NCBI RefSeq assembly: GCF_022440805.1
Contig: NZ_JAKNTK010000001.1
Span: forward strand, 1-64,000
DNA length: 64,000 bases
Direction: 5' to 3'
DNA from: Holdemania massiliensis
GTDB lineage: Bacteria > Bacillota_I > Bacilli_A > Erysipelotrichales > Erysipelotrichaceae
A program made the translations under genes and the position numbers. The notes beneath the pieces are model-generated. The model saw only the letters and a list, made by a program, of their open reading frames with translations, was not told the DNA's origin and did not search any database. Within the stretch, counting starts at the first letter, position 1. Each line of letters opens with the position of its first letter. Shown here piece by piece: positions 17,513 to 26,845 of this stretch.

Positions 17513-18463
17513 ATGGCATCCATCGCATACATTACAGACCGCAATATGATTGAATTTCATCGTCTTAACGGGAATCGGACGATGAATTTCTGGCGTCCCA
17601 GCAATTCTAAGAAATTTACCGATTTCAAACCGGGTGACTTGTTGTTTTTTCTTGCGAAAGGCAGTGAGCGCGGCCGGCACAGGGAAAAGGGAATAGCTGG
17701 TTACGGACGCTTTCAGAAAGCCCATACGCTAAGCTTTCGGCAGATGTGGAATGTCTATGGGACGGAAAACGGATATGCCAGTGAAGAGGAACTTTACGAT
17801 GCCATTGTCAAAGTGTCCAAAAATAAGAAAATGCCGAAACTGATGAATTGTCTGTATCTCACCGATGTCGTCTTTTTTCAGGCTCCGATCTATTTAAGCG
17901 AGATCGGCGTGGAAATTTCCAATAAAGTGGAAAGCTATATTTATCTGGACAAAGAAGATCCGCAGGCGACATCCAAAGTGCTGAACAAAGCCAAGGAAAC
18001 CGGCGTTGATATGTGGATGGCTGCGATGAGTGAAACACTGGGTCAGAATTTTGACCTGGAAGAAGAACAGATCAAGCATCAGCTGTCGCAGATCATGGAA
18101 AAAATCAGCGATTCCTTCTATACTGAAAGTGAAAAGAAAAGACTGCGTCGCTTAGCAAGACAGATCATGGATCAAAAGGCGGAAGAGAAAAAAATCACCG
18201 AGCTGATCAAAGGCAGTAAGACAGAACTGGTCTGTTACACAGGGGAAAGGATTGAAATCCTGATCCCTTTCGTCTATACTTCAAAAGACTTCTATCGGAA
18301 ACTTCAATATCTGATCGGCCACTGCGCGCTGATGAAGCAGGAGTTTTCCCGATGGAGCGAATATCACATTCCGCTGCATTTTGAGATCGTCGCAGAAGAG
18401 AGCCTGCCGGAAGAAGTCAGGCGGGCAATTGACGCTCTGAATCAGGGAGAAGAAAGGATTTGA
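17513..18463 (+). CDS. Unknown protein with possible EVE/PUA-like N-terminal domain
   Basis: A 316-residue soluble protein. Residues 1-150 (NFWRPSNSKKFTDFKPGDLLFFLAKG, then GIAGYGRF) resemble EVE/ASCH-type PUA-like domains, in which a groove formed by 'FKPGDLLFF' and 'G.GYG.F' strands reads modified bases. Residues about 170-230 are a charged helical segment, and 230-316 form a separate domain with many aromatic residues. It ends six bases before mnmG, so the two are likely co-transcribed, which would suit a role near RNA modification. The domain match was made by eye; function is not established. Confidence 0.7.
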   Translation: MASIAYITDRNMIEFHRLNGNRTMNFWRPSNSKKFTDFKPGDLLFFLAKGSERGRHREKGIAGYGRFQKAHTLSFRQMWNVYGTENGYASEEELYDAIVKVSKNKKMPKLMNCLYLTDVVFFQAPIYLSEIGVEISNKVESYIYLDKEDPQATSKVLNKAKETGVDMWMAAMSETLGQNFDLEEEQIKHQLSQIMEKISDSFYTESEKKRLRRLARQIMDQKAEEKKITELIKGSKTELVCYTGERIEILIPFVYTSKDFYRKLQYLIGHCALMKQEFSRWSEYHIPLHFEIVAEESLPEEVRRAIDALNQGEERI

Positions 18464-18469
18464 TCAACC

Positions 18470-20335
18470 ATGCTGGATGTCATTGTTGTCGGCGGCGGTC
18501 ATGCCGGAATTGAAGCGGCGCTGATCGCGGCACGTTTGGGCTGTGAAACGGCGCTGATTTCATTAAGTTTGGAAAATATCGGAAAGATGCCCTGCAACCC
18601 TTCCGTCGGCGGGCCTGCCAAAGGGATCGTCGTTCGTGAAATTGATGCCTTAGGCGGACAGATGGGCATCACCGCCGATCAAACAGCACTGCAGTTTAAA
18701 ATGTTAAATACGACCAAAGGCCCAGGTGTGCAGTCCTTACGGGTTCAGTCAGATAAAGTGGCCTATGCTAAACGGATGCAGGAAGAGATTCAGAAGCAGG
18801 AGCATTTACAGCTGATCCTGGGGCTTTGTACTGGAATCACGGTCGAAGCAGGCAAGGTTACCGGAATCCGCATGGAGGATGGGCAGCAGCTGCAAGCCAA
18901 AGTTGTGATCCTCACCACTGGAACCTATATGAGCTCTTCCGTCATGATCAGCAGCGAAGTGACGCCCAGCGGTCCGGATGGAGAACCCACGACCAACAAG
19001 CTCTCAGAATCGCTGCGGGAAGCAGGCTTGCGTACCTTCCGTTTAAAAACCGGAACGCCGCCGCGGGTGCTGACGGCCTCCATTGATTTTTCAAAAACAA
19101 CACCTCAGCCAGGAACGGATCAGTTTGTCGCTTTTTCTACAACGACAACGCAAATTCGTGAATTTGAAAAACAAAAGCTCTGTTATCTGACCTACACAAC
19201 CCCGAAAACACATGAGCTGATCCTGGCCAATCTCAAGAAGTCCAGTATGTATTCCGGGGTCGTCAAGGGCGTTGGCCCGCGTTACTGTCCTTCCATTGAG
19301 GATAAGCTGGTTCGCTTTGCGGACAAACCGCGCCATCAGATCTTTTTGGAGCCGGAATCCGAATCACTGGATACGACGTACATTCAAGGCTTTTCCACTT
19401 CATTGCCGCGTGATCTGCAGGAACAAATGGTGCATTCCTTGCCAGGTCTGGAACAGGCGGTAATTGAAAAATACGCCTATGCGATTGAATATGATGCGGT
19501 GGATCCGCTGCAGCTGAAGCCTTCGCTGGAAACCCTGACGATTGAAAATCTGTTTACTGCCGGTCAGATTAACGGTACCTCCGGTTACGAAGAAGCCGCG
19601 GCTCAGGGATTAATGGCCGGGATTAATGCCGTGCTGAAACTGCGCAGTCAACCGCCGCTCGTTTTGCGTCGCGATGAAGCCTACATCGGCGTCATGATCG
19701 ACGACCTGGTGACCAAAGGCACGCAGGAACCTTATCGGCTGTTAACCTCCAGAGCCGAGTTTCGCTTACTGCTGCGGCATGACAATGCCGATCAGCGCTT
19801 AATGCACTACGGTTATCAGCTGGGCAGCATCAGCGAAGAACGCTGGCAGGATTATCAACATCGCCGCACGTTGGTGGACGATCTCAAAACCAGACTGAAA
19901 GCTTGCCGTCTAACACCGAAAAGTCCGATTCAGTCAGCCTTGGAAGCGGCTGGATATCCAGCTTTGAGCGAGGGCATCAGTGCGGAGGAACTCATCCGGC
20001 GGCCGCACATGACGATTTCCGCGCTGCAGCCAGCTTTGGATTTTGACGTTGATGCCACTGCCGCGGCCCAGACTGAAATCGAACTGAAATATGAAGGCTA
20101 TATCACCAAGGCCCGCAAGGAAGCTGAGAAAATGATGGCCATGGATCATGTGATCCTGCCTCAGGACCTGGATTACGATCAGGTCCAGCATCTTTCGCTG
20201 GAAGGCCGTCAGAAGCTGAAAGCGATCCAGCCGCATACGCTGGGCCAGGCATCACGAATCTCCGGCGTTTCGCCGGCCGACATCGCCATGCTAGCGATGG
20301 TTTTGGAACAACGTCACAGAAAGGAACAAATTTAA
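18470..20335 (+). CDS. mnmG: tRNA uridine-34 carboxymethylaminomethyl enzyme MnmG
   Basis: FAD-dependent partner of MnmE in making cmnm5U34 in tRNA. The 621-residue product has the FAD motif VVGGGHAGIEAALIAARLG at residues 5-23, the MnmG signature KMPCNPSVGGPAKG near 40-53, the second family motif GPRYCPSIEDKLVRF and AGQINGTSGYEEAAAQGL near 366-383. MnmE is not in the window, and rsmG, normally the next gene, is about 35 kb away. The stop codon overlaps the next start by one base. Confidence 0.98.
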   Translation: MLDVIVVGGGHAGIEAALIAARLGCETALISLSLENIGKMPCNPSVGGPAKGIVVREIDALGGQMGITADQTALQFKMLNTTKGPGVQSLRVQSDKVAYAKRMQEEIQKQEHLQLILGLCTGITVEAGKVTGIRMEDGQQLQAKVVILTTGTYMSSSVMISSEVTPSGPDGEPTTNKLSESLREAGLRTFRLKTGTPPRVLTASIDFSKTTPQPGTDQFVAFSTTTTQIREFEKQKLCYLTYTTPKTHELILANLKKSSMYSGVVKGVGPRYCPSIEDKLVRFADKPRHQIFLEPESESLDTTYIQGFSTSLPRDLQEQMVHSLPGLEQAVIEKYAYAIEYDAVDPLQLKPSLETLTIENLFTAGQINGTSGYEEAAAQGLMAGINAVLKLRSQPPLVLRRDEAYIGVMIDDLVTKGTQEPYRLLTSRAEFRLLLRHDNADQRLMHYGYQLGSISEERWQDYQHRRTLVDDLKTRLKACRLTPKSPIQSALEAAGYPALSEGISAEELIRRPHMTISALQPALDFDVDATAAAQTEIELKYEGYITKARKEAEKMMAMDHVILPQDLDYDQVQHLSLEGRQKLKAIQPHTLGQASRISGVSPADIAMLAMVLEQRHRKEQI

Positions 20336-20964
20336 TGAAACCAGAAGAAGTGATTTCCCGCGTCTGCGTCTACGGCTTGGAAGAAAGCGTGCGCGGAAGC
20401 AAATATCCGATGGCCACCGATCTGAGCAAGGTCAGTGAGGACATCACGCCAACCGTCATCAAGCTGGCAACCAGCCGGCAGGGCGAAGGCCATGACAATT
20501 TTATGAACGGCATTCTCGTCCAGATGGATCTGACCTTGACTAACAAAGCCTGGGTGGAAGCTGAACGCTATCATTTCCTCGACTTTGTATCCAGCCAGTC
20601 CACAATGCACCGGATTACAAAGTTCGATCTCGACAGTGCGTATATCGACTATGTGGATCCGCGGATGATCGACATCATGAAGGAAAAGGTTCAGGCTTAC
20701 AATGAACTGCAGGCTCAGCTGAAGGAAACCGAAGATCCCAAACAGAAACAGGCGCTGCAGGCGGAGCTGAACGAACGCTATTTACAGATTTTATATTCCA
20801 ATCCCTGCGGTTTCCGCATCACCGCGCGCATGACGACCAACTATCGTCAGCTTAAGACCATCTATCTGCAGCGGCGGACGCATCGGCTGCCGGAATGGCG
20901 GGCTTTCTGTGCCTGGATCGAAACCCTGCCGCACAGTGAATTCATTACGGGCAAGACCGAATAA
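20335..20964 (+). CDS. Conserved protein of unknown function coupled to mnmG
   Basis: A 209-residue soluble protein I cannot assign. Conserved-looking features are GSKYPMATD near residue 21, RQGEGHDNFMNGILVQMDL, AERYHFLDFVSSQSTMHRI near 80-98 and the C-terminal RMTTNYRQLKTIYLQRRTHRLPEW. The last block faintly recalls the flavin and dUMP-binding regions of ThyX-type thymidylate synthases, but the diagnostic RHR motif is absent, so that is only a guess. The mnmG stop TAA and this ATG share one base, so expression is coupled. Confidence 0.7.
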   Translation: MKPEEVISRVCVYGLEESVRGSKYPMATDLSKVSEDITPTVIKLATSRQGEGHDNFMNGILVQMDLTLTNKAWVEAERYHFLDFVSSQSTMHRITKFDLDSAYIDYVDPRMIDIMKEKVQAYNELQAQLKETEDPKQKQALQAELNERYLQILYSNPCGFRITARMTTNYRQLKTIYLQRRTHRLPEWRAFCAWIETLPHSEFITGKTE

Positions 20965-21021
20965 CCCCTCTCATAAATCACGGAAGCCCGGCATAAAGTA
21001 AGGGTGAAGGAGAGCGAGCTT

Positions 21022-22230
21022 ATGCATATTAAACGAATTCTGATCGCCGTCTTCGTGATCCTGCTGATCTTCGCCGGCTGTCATCCGCGCAAACAAAGCA
21101 GTCAGCTAAGCGAAGTCCGGGCGGCCTGGATCTCTTACATCGAATTATCAACAATTTTGGATAACCGCAGCGAAGCGGAGTACGTCAGCGGCGTCAAAAC
21201 AATGCTGGAGAATCTGAAAGCGATGAACTTCAATACCGTTTATGTTCATGCATCTGCCTTTACAGATGCCTATTACCCTTCACAATATTATCCAGCTGCG
21301 CAGTATGTTGCCGGACAGATTGGCCAACAGGTCAGTTATGATCCGTTTGGTCTGTTTGTTGAACAGGCTCATCAAGCAGGTTTTCATATTGAAGCCTGGA
21401 TCAACCCGATGCGCTCGTTCCGTACGGATCAGGAAAGTCAGATACCCTCTGACTGCGTCATCGGCCAATGGCTGAAGGATGCCTCCATGCGGGGAACACG
21501 GATCGTCAGTGAAGGCGATCGCTGGTATCTCAATCCAGCCTATTCAGAAGTCCGCGATCTAATCTGCGCGGTGGCGAAGGAACTGGCGCAGAATTATCCA
21601 ATTGATGGTCTGCATATGGATGACTATTTCTACCCTGATGGCGTGACCGCGGAGTTTGATCGAACCGCTTATCAAGCTTACCAACAGACCGGCGGTGGGT
21701 TGTCATTGGGCGATTGGCGGCGGCAGAATATCAATGAAATGGTTGCCAATCTGTATGCCACAGTAAAACAGGTGGATAACAAGATCCAGGTCGGCATCAG
21801 TCCGGCCGGGAATCTGGAATATTCGGTGGAAAGCATTTATGGTGATGTCCGGGAATGGGTCAGTCGTGACGGCTACCTGGATTACATTCTGCCGCAGATC
21901 TATTTTGGTTATGAACATGGCACGCTGCCGTTTGATCAATGCCTGAAGCAATGGGAAGACTTGACCCGCGGAACTTCGACGCAGCTGATCGTCGGTCTGG
22001 CCGCGTATAAAATCAATACCGTAGACAACTACGCTAAGGATGGCAAGTATGAATGGCAGCAGCATGATGATATCCTTAAGCGTCAGATCGCGCAGCTGCG
22101 CGAACACAAGGACGTTGCGGGATTCTCCATTTTCAGTTACAATTCTCTGTTTCGCCCGGATGCCGAGAACGCCGAACAGGTCAGCCGTGAGTTGGAGAAT
22201 GTTCGGGAACTGATCGTGGAAGCCAAGTAG
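21022..22230 (+). CDS. Secreted GHL10-type glycoside hydrolase-like lipoprotein
   Basis: A 402-residue cell-surface lipoprotein. Residues 1-17 are a signal peptide ending in a lipobox (LLIFAGC). The rest is a (beta/alpha)8-type GHL10 domain, as in YngK: VRAAWISYIELSTI, NFNTVYVHASAFTDAYYPSQ, AGFHIEAWINPMR, then the acidic IDGLHMDDYFYP and a late YLDYILPQIYFG. The Asp pair in HMDDYFYP lies where catalytic acids are expected. The family is thought to attack peptidoglycan or other glycans; the substrate is not known. ATG 21022 follows AAGGAGAG, while GTG 21004 lies at that site itself. Confidence 0.85.
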   Translation: MHIKRILIAVFVILLIFAGCHPRKQSSQLSEVRAAWISYIELSTILDNRSEAEYVSGVKTMLENLKAMNFNTVYVHASAFTDAYYPSQYYPAAQYVAGQIGQQVSYDPFGLFVEQAHQAGFHIEAWINPMRSFRTDQESQIPSDCVIGQWLKDASMRGTRIVSEGDRWYLNPAYSEVRDLICAVAKELAQNYPIDGLHMDDYFYPDGVTAEFDRTAYQAYQQTGGGLSLGDWRRQNINEMVANLYATVKQVDNKIQVGISPAGNLEYSVESIYGDVREWVSRDGYLDYILPQIYFGYEHGTLPFDQCLKQWEDLTRGTSTQLIVGLAAYKINTVDNYAKDGKYEWQQHDDILKRQIAQLREHKDVAGFSIFSYNSLFRPDAENAEQVSRELENVRELIVEAK

Positions 22231-22384
22231 AAGTATAAAACAGAATAAAAGCGATAGACTGGCTGAAATGGGAAGCTCATGGGCCGAACCCCAGGCCGAA
22301 ACAAGATCACAAGTCTAAAGCAGAGAACTGTGAACTTGGAAATGCAGTTTATCATCATTCTTAAAGCGATCATCCGAGAGAATC

Positions 22385-22410
22385 AACTGGGTTCATTCCC
22401 AGTTTTTTCT
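22385..22410 (+). terminator. Intrinsic terminator before the nrd region
   Basis: AACTGGG / CCCAGTT with a six-base loop followed by TTTT, about 155 bases after the GHL10 stop. Confidence 0.75.
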
Positions 22411-22414
22411 TGCC

Positions 22415-22557
22415 TCCGCTGCCCTGTTTGCGGCAGCGGAAACGGGCATATCTTTTCCTTTGCGTCCGCAAGTTATGTATAATAAGCACACAATGCCCGG
22501 ATACCCTGGCTGCCGCTGTTCAAAGATAGCGATGCTGAACAGGCTGAAAGTCAGGGG
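22415..22557 (+). promoter_or_regulatory. Structured region upstream of nrdA
   Basis: A nine-base-pair perfect hairpin (TCCGCTGCC / GGCAGCGGA, 22415-22440) precedes a TATAAT at 22478-22483. The presumed leader contains a second hairpin, CTGTTCA / TGAACAG at 22516-22542, nested within CCCTG / CAGGG. No NrdR box or cobalamin riboswitch was recognised. The structure is visible; a regulatory role is inference. Confidence 0.4.
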
Positions 22558-22604
22558 CAGAAAGATCGGGGTCAAGGAATGAAGATGGGAAAAGGAGAAT
22601 GTCA

Positions 22605-25130
22605 ATGAAGATCATCAAACGAGATCAGAGCTTTCAGGTTTATGACCGTCAGAAAATCAGCCGGGCAGTCAGCGCGGCGTTTGAAAGCGTGGGTCATTCG
22701 TTATCCGAAGTTCAGAAGGAAGTCCTTCTGGATCAGGTGGAGGTGCAGATCCGCACGGCAGGGGAAATTGCCCCGGTCAGTGTGGAACAGATCCAGGATT
22801 GGGTAGAACAGGCTTTAATGCAGCAGGGATGTTATGAAGAAGCTCGGCACTATATTCTGTACCGTCAGGAACATGCCCAGCTGCGCGGACAGATCGATCA
22901 GCTGCGCCGGATTATACCCGATGAGGAAATCCTGGCCTGCTGCCGTCAGCTGCAGCGGGATTTTACTCAGCCGGGAATGTCGTTGGCGGTTCTGATTCAG
23001 AAGGTTCAGGCGTTTTCAAAAGAGAAGATGAAGCGTTCCCAACAGCTCGATAATCTGATCCGCGCCTGCATTGAGCTGGTCAGTCAGGAAGCACCGCAAT
23101 GGGAGATGGCGGCGGCTCGATTTATGATGATCAAGCTGCGCCGCGCTGTCAGTCAGCGAATGGAACGGCAGGGAATCCGCACGTTAGCGCAGAAATTGTT
23201 ATATCTGGAAGCACAGGGCCTGTTAAATCCAATGCTGTCCGAGAATTACAGCTATAAGGACTTAGCCCGATTGGAACAAGCGATGGATCCGCACCGTGAC
23301 GAATTGTTCAATGCCAGCGGTCTGGAACTTTTGATCAAGCGCTATCTGATTCATGATCACCAGGGAGAAGTGTTGGAGCTGCCGCAGGAAATGTTTATGG
23401 GCATCGCGATGCATCTGGCGATTCCTGAGAAGGAAAATCGGGTTGAATGGGCGATCCGGATCTATGATGTCCTGAGTCAGCTGCAGGTGACGATGGCCAC
23501 GCCGACACTGGCCAATGCCCGCAAACCGCAGGCCCAGCTGGCTTCCTGTTTCATTGACGTCGTTCCGGATTCACTAAAAGGAATTTATAAGTCGCTGGAC
23601 AGCTTTGCCCAGATTTCCAAACAAGGCGGCGGGATGGGCTTATACTTCGGAAAAGTCCGGGCTTCCGGCAGCGATATCCGCGGTTTCCAAGGCGCGGCCG
23701 GCGGCGTGCTGCGCTGGATTCGGTTGGTCAATGATACCGCTGTGGCTGTTGATCAGCTGGGAGTGCGGCAGGGTGCGGTTGCGGTCTATCTGGACTGCTG
23801 GCACAGAGATTTGCCGGAATTCCTTCAGATCCGCACCAACAACGGGGATGACCGGATGAAAGCTCACGATGTTTTCCCGGCCGTCTGTTATCCGGATTTA
23901 TTCTGGCGGATGGCGAAGGAAAGTCTGGATCAAAACTGGTATCTGATGTGCCCGCATCAAATCCAAAGCGTCAAAGGCTATGCGCTGGAAGACTGTACTG
24001 GGGCATTATGGGAACAGCGCTATCAGGAATGTGTGAACGATCCGCGCATTGAAAAGCGTGTGATCCTGCTGAAAGATCTGGTCCGTCTGATTTTGAAATC
24101 GGCGGCGGAAACAGGAACACCGTTTGTCTTCAACCGCGATGCGGTCAATGCGATGAATCCCAATGGCCATCGTGGGGTGATTTACTGTTCCAATCTGTGT
24201 ACGGAAATTGCGCAGAACATTCAGCCCATGGGTGAAATTGAAACTCGGTTAGTGGATATCGATGGCGAAGCCGTGATCGTGGAACAGGTCAAAGCCGGAG
24301 AAATGGTGGTCTGCAATCTGGCATCGCTGAATCTTGGCCGGCTGAATACTGAAGATGAAGCCGAGCTGCGTTCTGTCATAGAAGTGACGGTCCGGGCGCT
24401 GGATAATGTGATCGATCTCAATGCCTATCCTCTGCCGCAGGCTCAGCGGACCTCGCAGCAGTGGCGGGCAATCGGTCTGGGTGTCAGCGGACTGCATCAC
24501 TGGCTGGCCAAACGTTCGCTTTTCTTTGAATCAGAAGAACATCTCAAAGCCACCGATGCTTTGTTTGAGGCGATCAACTACAACGCGATCCGCGCCAGTC
24601 TGAAGCTGGCTCAGGAAAAAGGCCGGTATGCCTATTTTGAAGGCTCTGACTGGCAGACCGGAGCCTATTTTACGAAACGTCACTATCAATCTCCGGCCTG
24701 GCAGGCGCTGGCCAAGGAAGTCGCGGAGCAGGGTTTACGCAATGGCTGGCTGTTAGCCATTGCCCCGACGAGCTCCACTTCGGTGATCGCCGGAACCAGT
24801 GCCGGCGTTGATCCGATCATGAACAAGTTTTTCTTAGAGGAAAAAAAGGGCAGCATCATCGCCCGTGTTGCGCCGGAGCTGAACGATCAGACCTATTGGT
24901 ATTACAAAAAGGCGCATCAGATCGATCAGACCTGGGTTGTCCGAGCTGCCGCCGTCCGGCAGCGGCATATTGACCAGGCTCAATCCGTGAATCTTTATAT
25001 CACCACGGATTATTCGCTGCGGGATTTGTTGAACCTGATGATTCTGGCTTGGGAAAAAGGCGTCAAGACGCTGTATTATGTCCGCAGTCAGTCGCTGGAG
25101 GTGGAAGAGTGCGAATCCTGTTCTGCTTAA
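22605..25130 (+). CDS. nrdA: Class Ia ribonucleotide reductase, large subunit
   Basis: Reduces ribonucleoside diphosphates. The 841-residue product starts with an ATP-cone (residues 1-90, IIKRDQSFQVYDRQKISRAV), the allosteric activity site. Active-site pieces are LASCFIDV (Cys near 315), YCSNLCTEI (Asn, Cys and Glu near 527-534), CNLASLNLG (partner Cys) and the radical-relay tyrosines in TLYYVRSQ. The C-terminal CESC pair passes electrons from thioredoxin. ATG 22605 is favoured by eight-base spacing from AAAGGAG, against the in-frame ATG at 22599. It is about 80 residues longer than the E. coli protein. nrdB follows after 116 bases. Confidence 0.97.
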   Translation: MKIIKRDQSFQVYDRQKISRAVSAAFESVGHSLSEVQKEVLLDQVEVQIRTAGEIAPVSVEQIQDWVEQALMQQGCYEEARHYILYRQEHAQLRGQIDQLRRIIPDEEILACCRQLQRDFTQPGMSLAVLIQKVQAFSKEKMKRSQQLDNLIRACIELVSQEAPQWEMAAARFMMIKLRRAVSQRMERQGIRTLAQKLLYLEAQGLLNPMLSENYSYKDLARLEQAMDPHRDELFNASGLELLIKRYLIHDHQGEVLELPQEMFMGIAMHLAIPEKENRVEWAIRIYDVLSQLQVTMATPTLANARKPQAQLASCFIDVVPDSLKGIYKSLDSFAQISKQGGGMGLYFGKVRASGSDIRGFQGAAGGVLRWIRLVNDTAVAVDQLGVRQGAVAVYLDCWHRDLPEFLQIRTNNGDDRMKAHDVFPAVCYPDLFWRMAKESLDQNWYLMCPHQIQSVKGYALEDCTGALWEQRYQECVNDPRIEKRVILLKDLVRLILKSAAETGTPFVFNRDAVNAMNPNGHRGVIYCSNLCTEIAQNIQPMGEIETRLVDIDGEAVIVEQVKAGEMVVCNLASLNLGRLNTEDEAELRSVIEVTVRALDNVIDLNAYPLPQAQRTSQQWRAIGLGVSGLHHWLAKRSLFFESEEHLKATDALFEAINYNAIRASLKLAQEKGRYAYFEGSDWQTGAYFTKRHYQSPAWQALAKEVAEQGLRNGWLLAIAPTSSTSVIAGTSAGVDPIMNKFFLEEKKGSIIARVAPELNDQTYWYYKKAHQIDQTWVVRAAAVRQRHIDQAQSVNLYITTDYSLRDLLNLMILAWEKGVKTLYYVRSQSLEVEECESCSA

Positions 25131-25246
25131 ACAAAACTTGTAGAGAAATCCGTTTGGGGCTGCGCAATCTTTCAATGTTAACAGCTTTTAAAAGGAATTC
25201 CGCGGTGATTTTGTGCAAGCTTAGACTCGATTAAGGAGGAACTATC

Positions 25247-26293
25247 ATGTCTGAACAACTCAAACGCAAAGCTCTGTTTAATGCTCAGGGCGATACTGAC
25301 GTGCGGCTGCGCCGGATGATCAATGGCAACACAACCAATCTCAACGATTTCAACACACTGAAGTATGGCTGGGTATCTGACTGGTACCGCCAGGCTATGA
25401 ATAATTTCTGGATTCCCGAAGAAATCAATCTCGGTCAGGATCTCAAGGATTATCCGAAACTGGAACCCGCTGTGAAGACCGCTCTCGATAAAACCTTATC
25501 GTTTCTGATCTTCCTCGACAGTATCCAGACGGCCAATCTGCCGAATATTGGGGAAGTGATCACGGCCAATGAAATCAATCTCTGTCTGACGATTCAGGCC
25601 TTTCAGGAAGCAGTGCATTCGCAAAGTTACAGCTATATGCTCGATTCCTTCTGTTCTCCGGATCAGCGCACAGAAATTCTGTACCAGTGGAAAGAAGATC
25701 CGCGCTTATTAAAACGGAATGAGTTTATCGGCGGTCTGTATAATGAATTTATCGAACAGCGGACACCGCTGCAGCTGATGAAAACGCTGATGGCCAACTA
25801 TATCCTGGAAGGCATCTACTTCTATTCCGGCTTCATGTTTTTCTACAACCTTGGCCGGATGGGACTGATGCCGGGTTCAGTCCAGGAAATCCGCTACATC
25901 AACCGTGATGAAAATACTCATCTCTGGCTGTTCCGCAGCATCATCATGGAGCTGCGCAAAGAAGAACCGCAGCTATTTGTCCCGGAATATGATCAGCTAT
26001 ATCGGGATATGCTGAAGCAGGGAGTTGAGGAGGAAATCGAATGGGGCTGTTCGATTCTCGGCGATGCGATTCCCGGATTAAACAAGACGATGATCCGCGA
26101 TTATATCCACTATCTCGGCAATCTGCGGGCGAAAGCGATTGGTTTGGATCTGATCTATCCGGGGGAAGAAGAGGAACCGTCCTCCATGAAATGGGTCAGC
26201 CAGTATGCCAACGCCAATCTGATCAAAACGGATTTCTTTGAAGCCCGTTCCAGTGCCTACGCCAAAGCTTCCGCCCTCAAAGATGACCTGTAA
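25247..26293 (+). CDS. nrdB: Class Ia ribonucleotide reductase, small subunit
   Basis: The radical-generating ferritin-like subunit, 348 residues. Metal ligands are visible as FLDSIQTAN (Asp), FQEAVHSQSY (Glu and His), NYILEGIYFY (Glu) and RDENTHLWLF (Glu and His). A tyrosine sits seven residues after the first-helix Glu (EAVHSQSY), the position of radical Tyr122 in E. coli, so this is not a tyrosine-free type Ic protein. The C-terminal tail after residue 325 would dock on NrdA. A strong AAGGAGG precedes the start. Confidence 0.97.
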   Translation: MSEQLKRKALFNAQGDTDVRLRRMINGNTTNLNDFNTLKYGWVSDWYRQAMNNFWIPEEINLGQDLKDYPKLEPAVKTALDKTLSFLIFLDSIQTANLPNIGEVITANEINLCLTIQAFQEAVHSQSYSYMLDSFCSPDQRTEILYQWKEDPRLLKRNEFIGGLYNEFIEQRTPLQLMKTLMANYILEGIYFYSGFMFFYNLGRMGLMPGSVQEIRYINRDENTHLWLFRSIIMELRKEEPQLFVPEYDQLYRDMLKQGVEEEIEWGCSILGDAIPGLNKTMIRDYIHYLGNLRAKAIGLDLIYPGEEEEPSSMKWVSQYANANLIKTDFFEARSSAYAKASALKDDL

Positions 26294-26348
26294 GCCGCTT
26301 TCAGCCTTGTTTTAAAGCGATTTTCCGCAAGAACAGATCGTTCAGGAA

Positions 26349-26377
26349 TTGACATTGGAAACGGGTGTTGATATGAT
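26349..26377 (+). promoter_or_regulatory. Promoter of the FMN-binding lipoprotein gene
   Basis: Near-consensus TTGACA, a 17-base spacer and TATGAT. Confidence 0.8.
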
Positions 26378-26382
26378 TAGAC

Positions 26383-26400
26383 TATCGACATCGTTCGATA
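26383..26400. promoter_or_regulatory. Candidate operator TATCGA-N6-TCGATA
   Basis: A perfect six-base inverted repeat placed right at the expected transcription start of the lipoprotein gene, a typical repressor position. The binding protein is unknown. Confidence 0.45.
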
Positions 26401-26425
26401 TTTGTGGAAGGAGAAAGAAATTACC

Positions 26426-26782
26426 ATGAAAAAGTTTTTAGCACTTGCTCTGGCAGGCATGATGGTTCTGTCGATGAGCGCTTGCGGAAGCAAGGATAAG
26501 GGCGGCGACGCAGCTGGCTACAAAGACGGCACATACACATCAACACAGAAGGGCAACAACGGCGACGTTACTGTCGAAGTAAAAATCGAAGGCGGCAAGA
26601 TCACCAGCGTTACAACTCCGGAACAGGCTGAAACAGCAGGTCTGGGCGACGTAGCGATGGAAAAAGTCTGCGCTGCTATCGTAGAAGCAAACTCTGCAGA
26701 AGTTGATACCATTTCCGGTGCGACCAATTCTTCCAACGCTGTCATCAAAGGCGTTACAGAATGCTTAGGTCAGGCGAAGTAA
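26426..26782 (+). CDS. FMN-binding domain lipoprotein
   Basis: A 118-residue exported protein. Residues 1-18 form a signal peptide with lipobox LSMSAC, so it should be anchored outside the membrane. The rest is one FMN-binding domain (YKDGTYTSTQKGNNGDVTVEV ... GKITSVTTPEQAETAGLGD) ending with DTISGATNSS, where SGAT is the motif for covalent FMN attachment through a flavin transferase. Such proteins carry electrons in Rnf-like or extracellular flavin-based transfer. The ATG at 26426 starts the signal peptide; an in-frame start at 26402 is rejected. No partner oxidoreductase is adjacent, but another flavolipoprotein lies at 34857. Confidence 0.9.
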   Translation: MKKFLALALAGMMVLSMSACGSKDKGGDAAGYKDGTYTSTQKGNNGDVTVEVKIEGGKITSVTTPEQAETAGLGDVAMEKVCAAIVEANSAEVDTISGATNSSNAVIKGVTECLGQAK

Positions 26783-26845
26783 GAAAATTATAAGAAGCCT
26801 CTATTCTTTCATTAAAAGCGTGAACAACTGTTATTGAAAGTGGGG

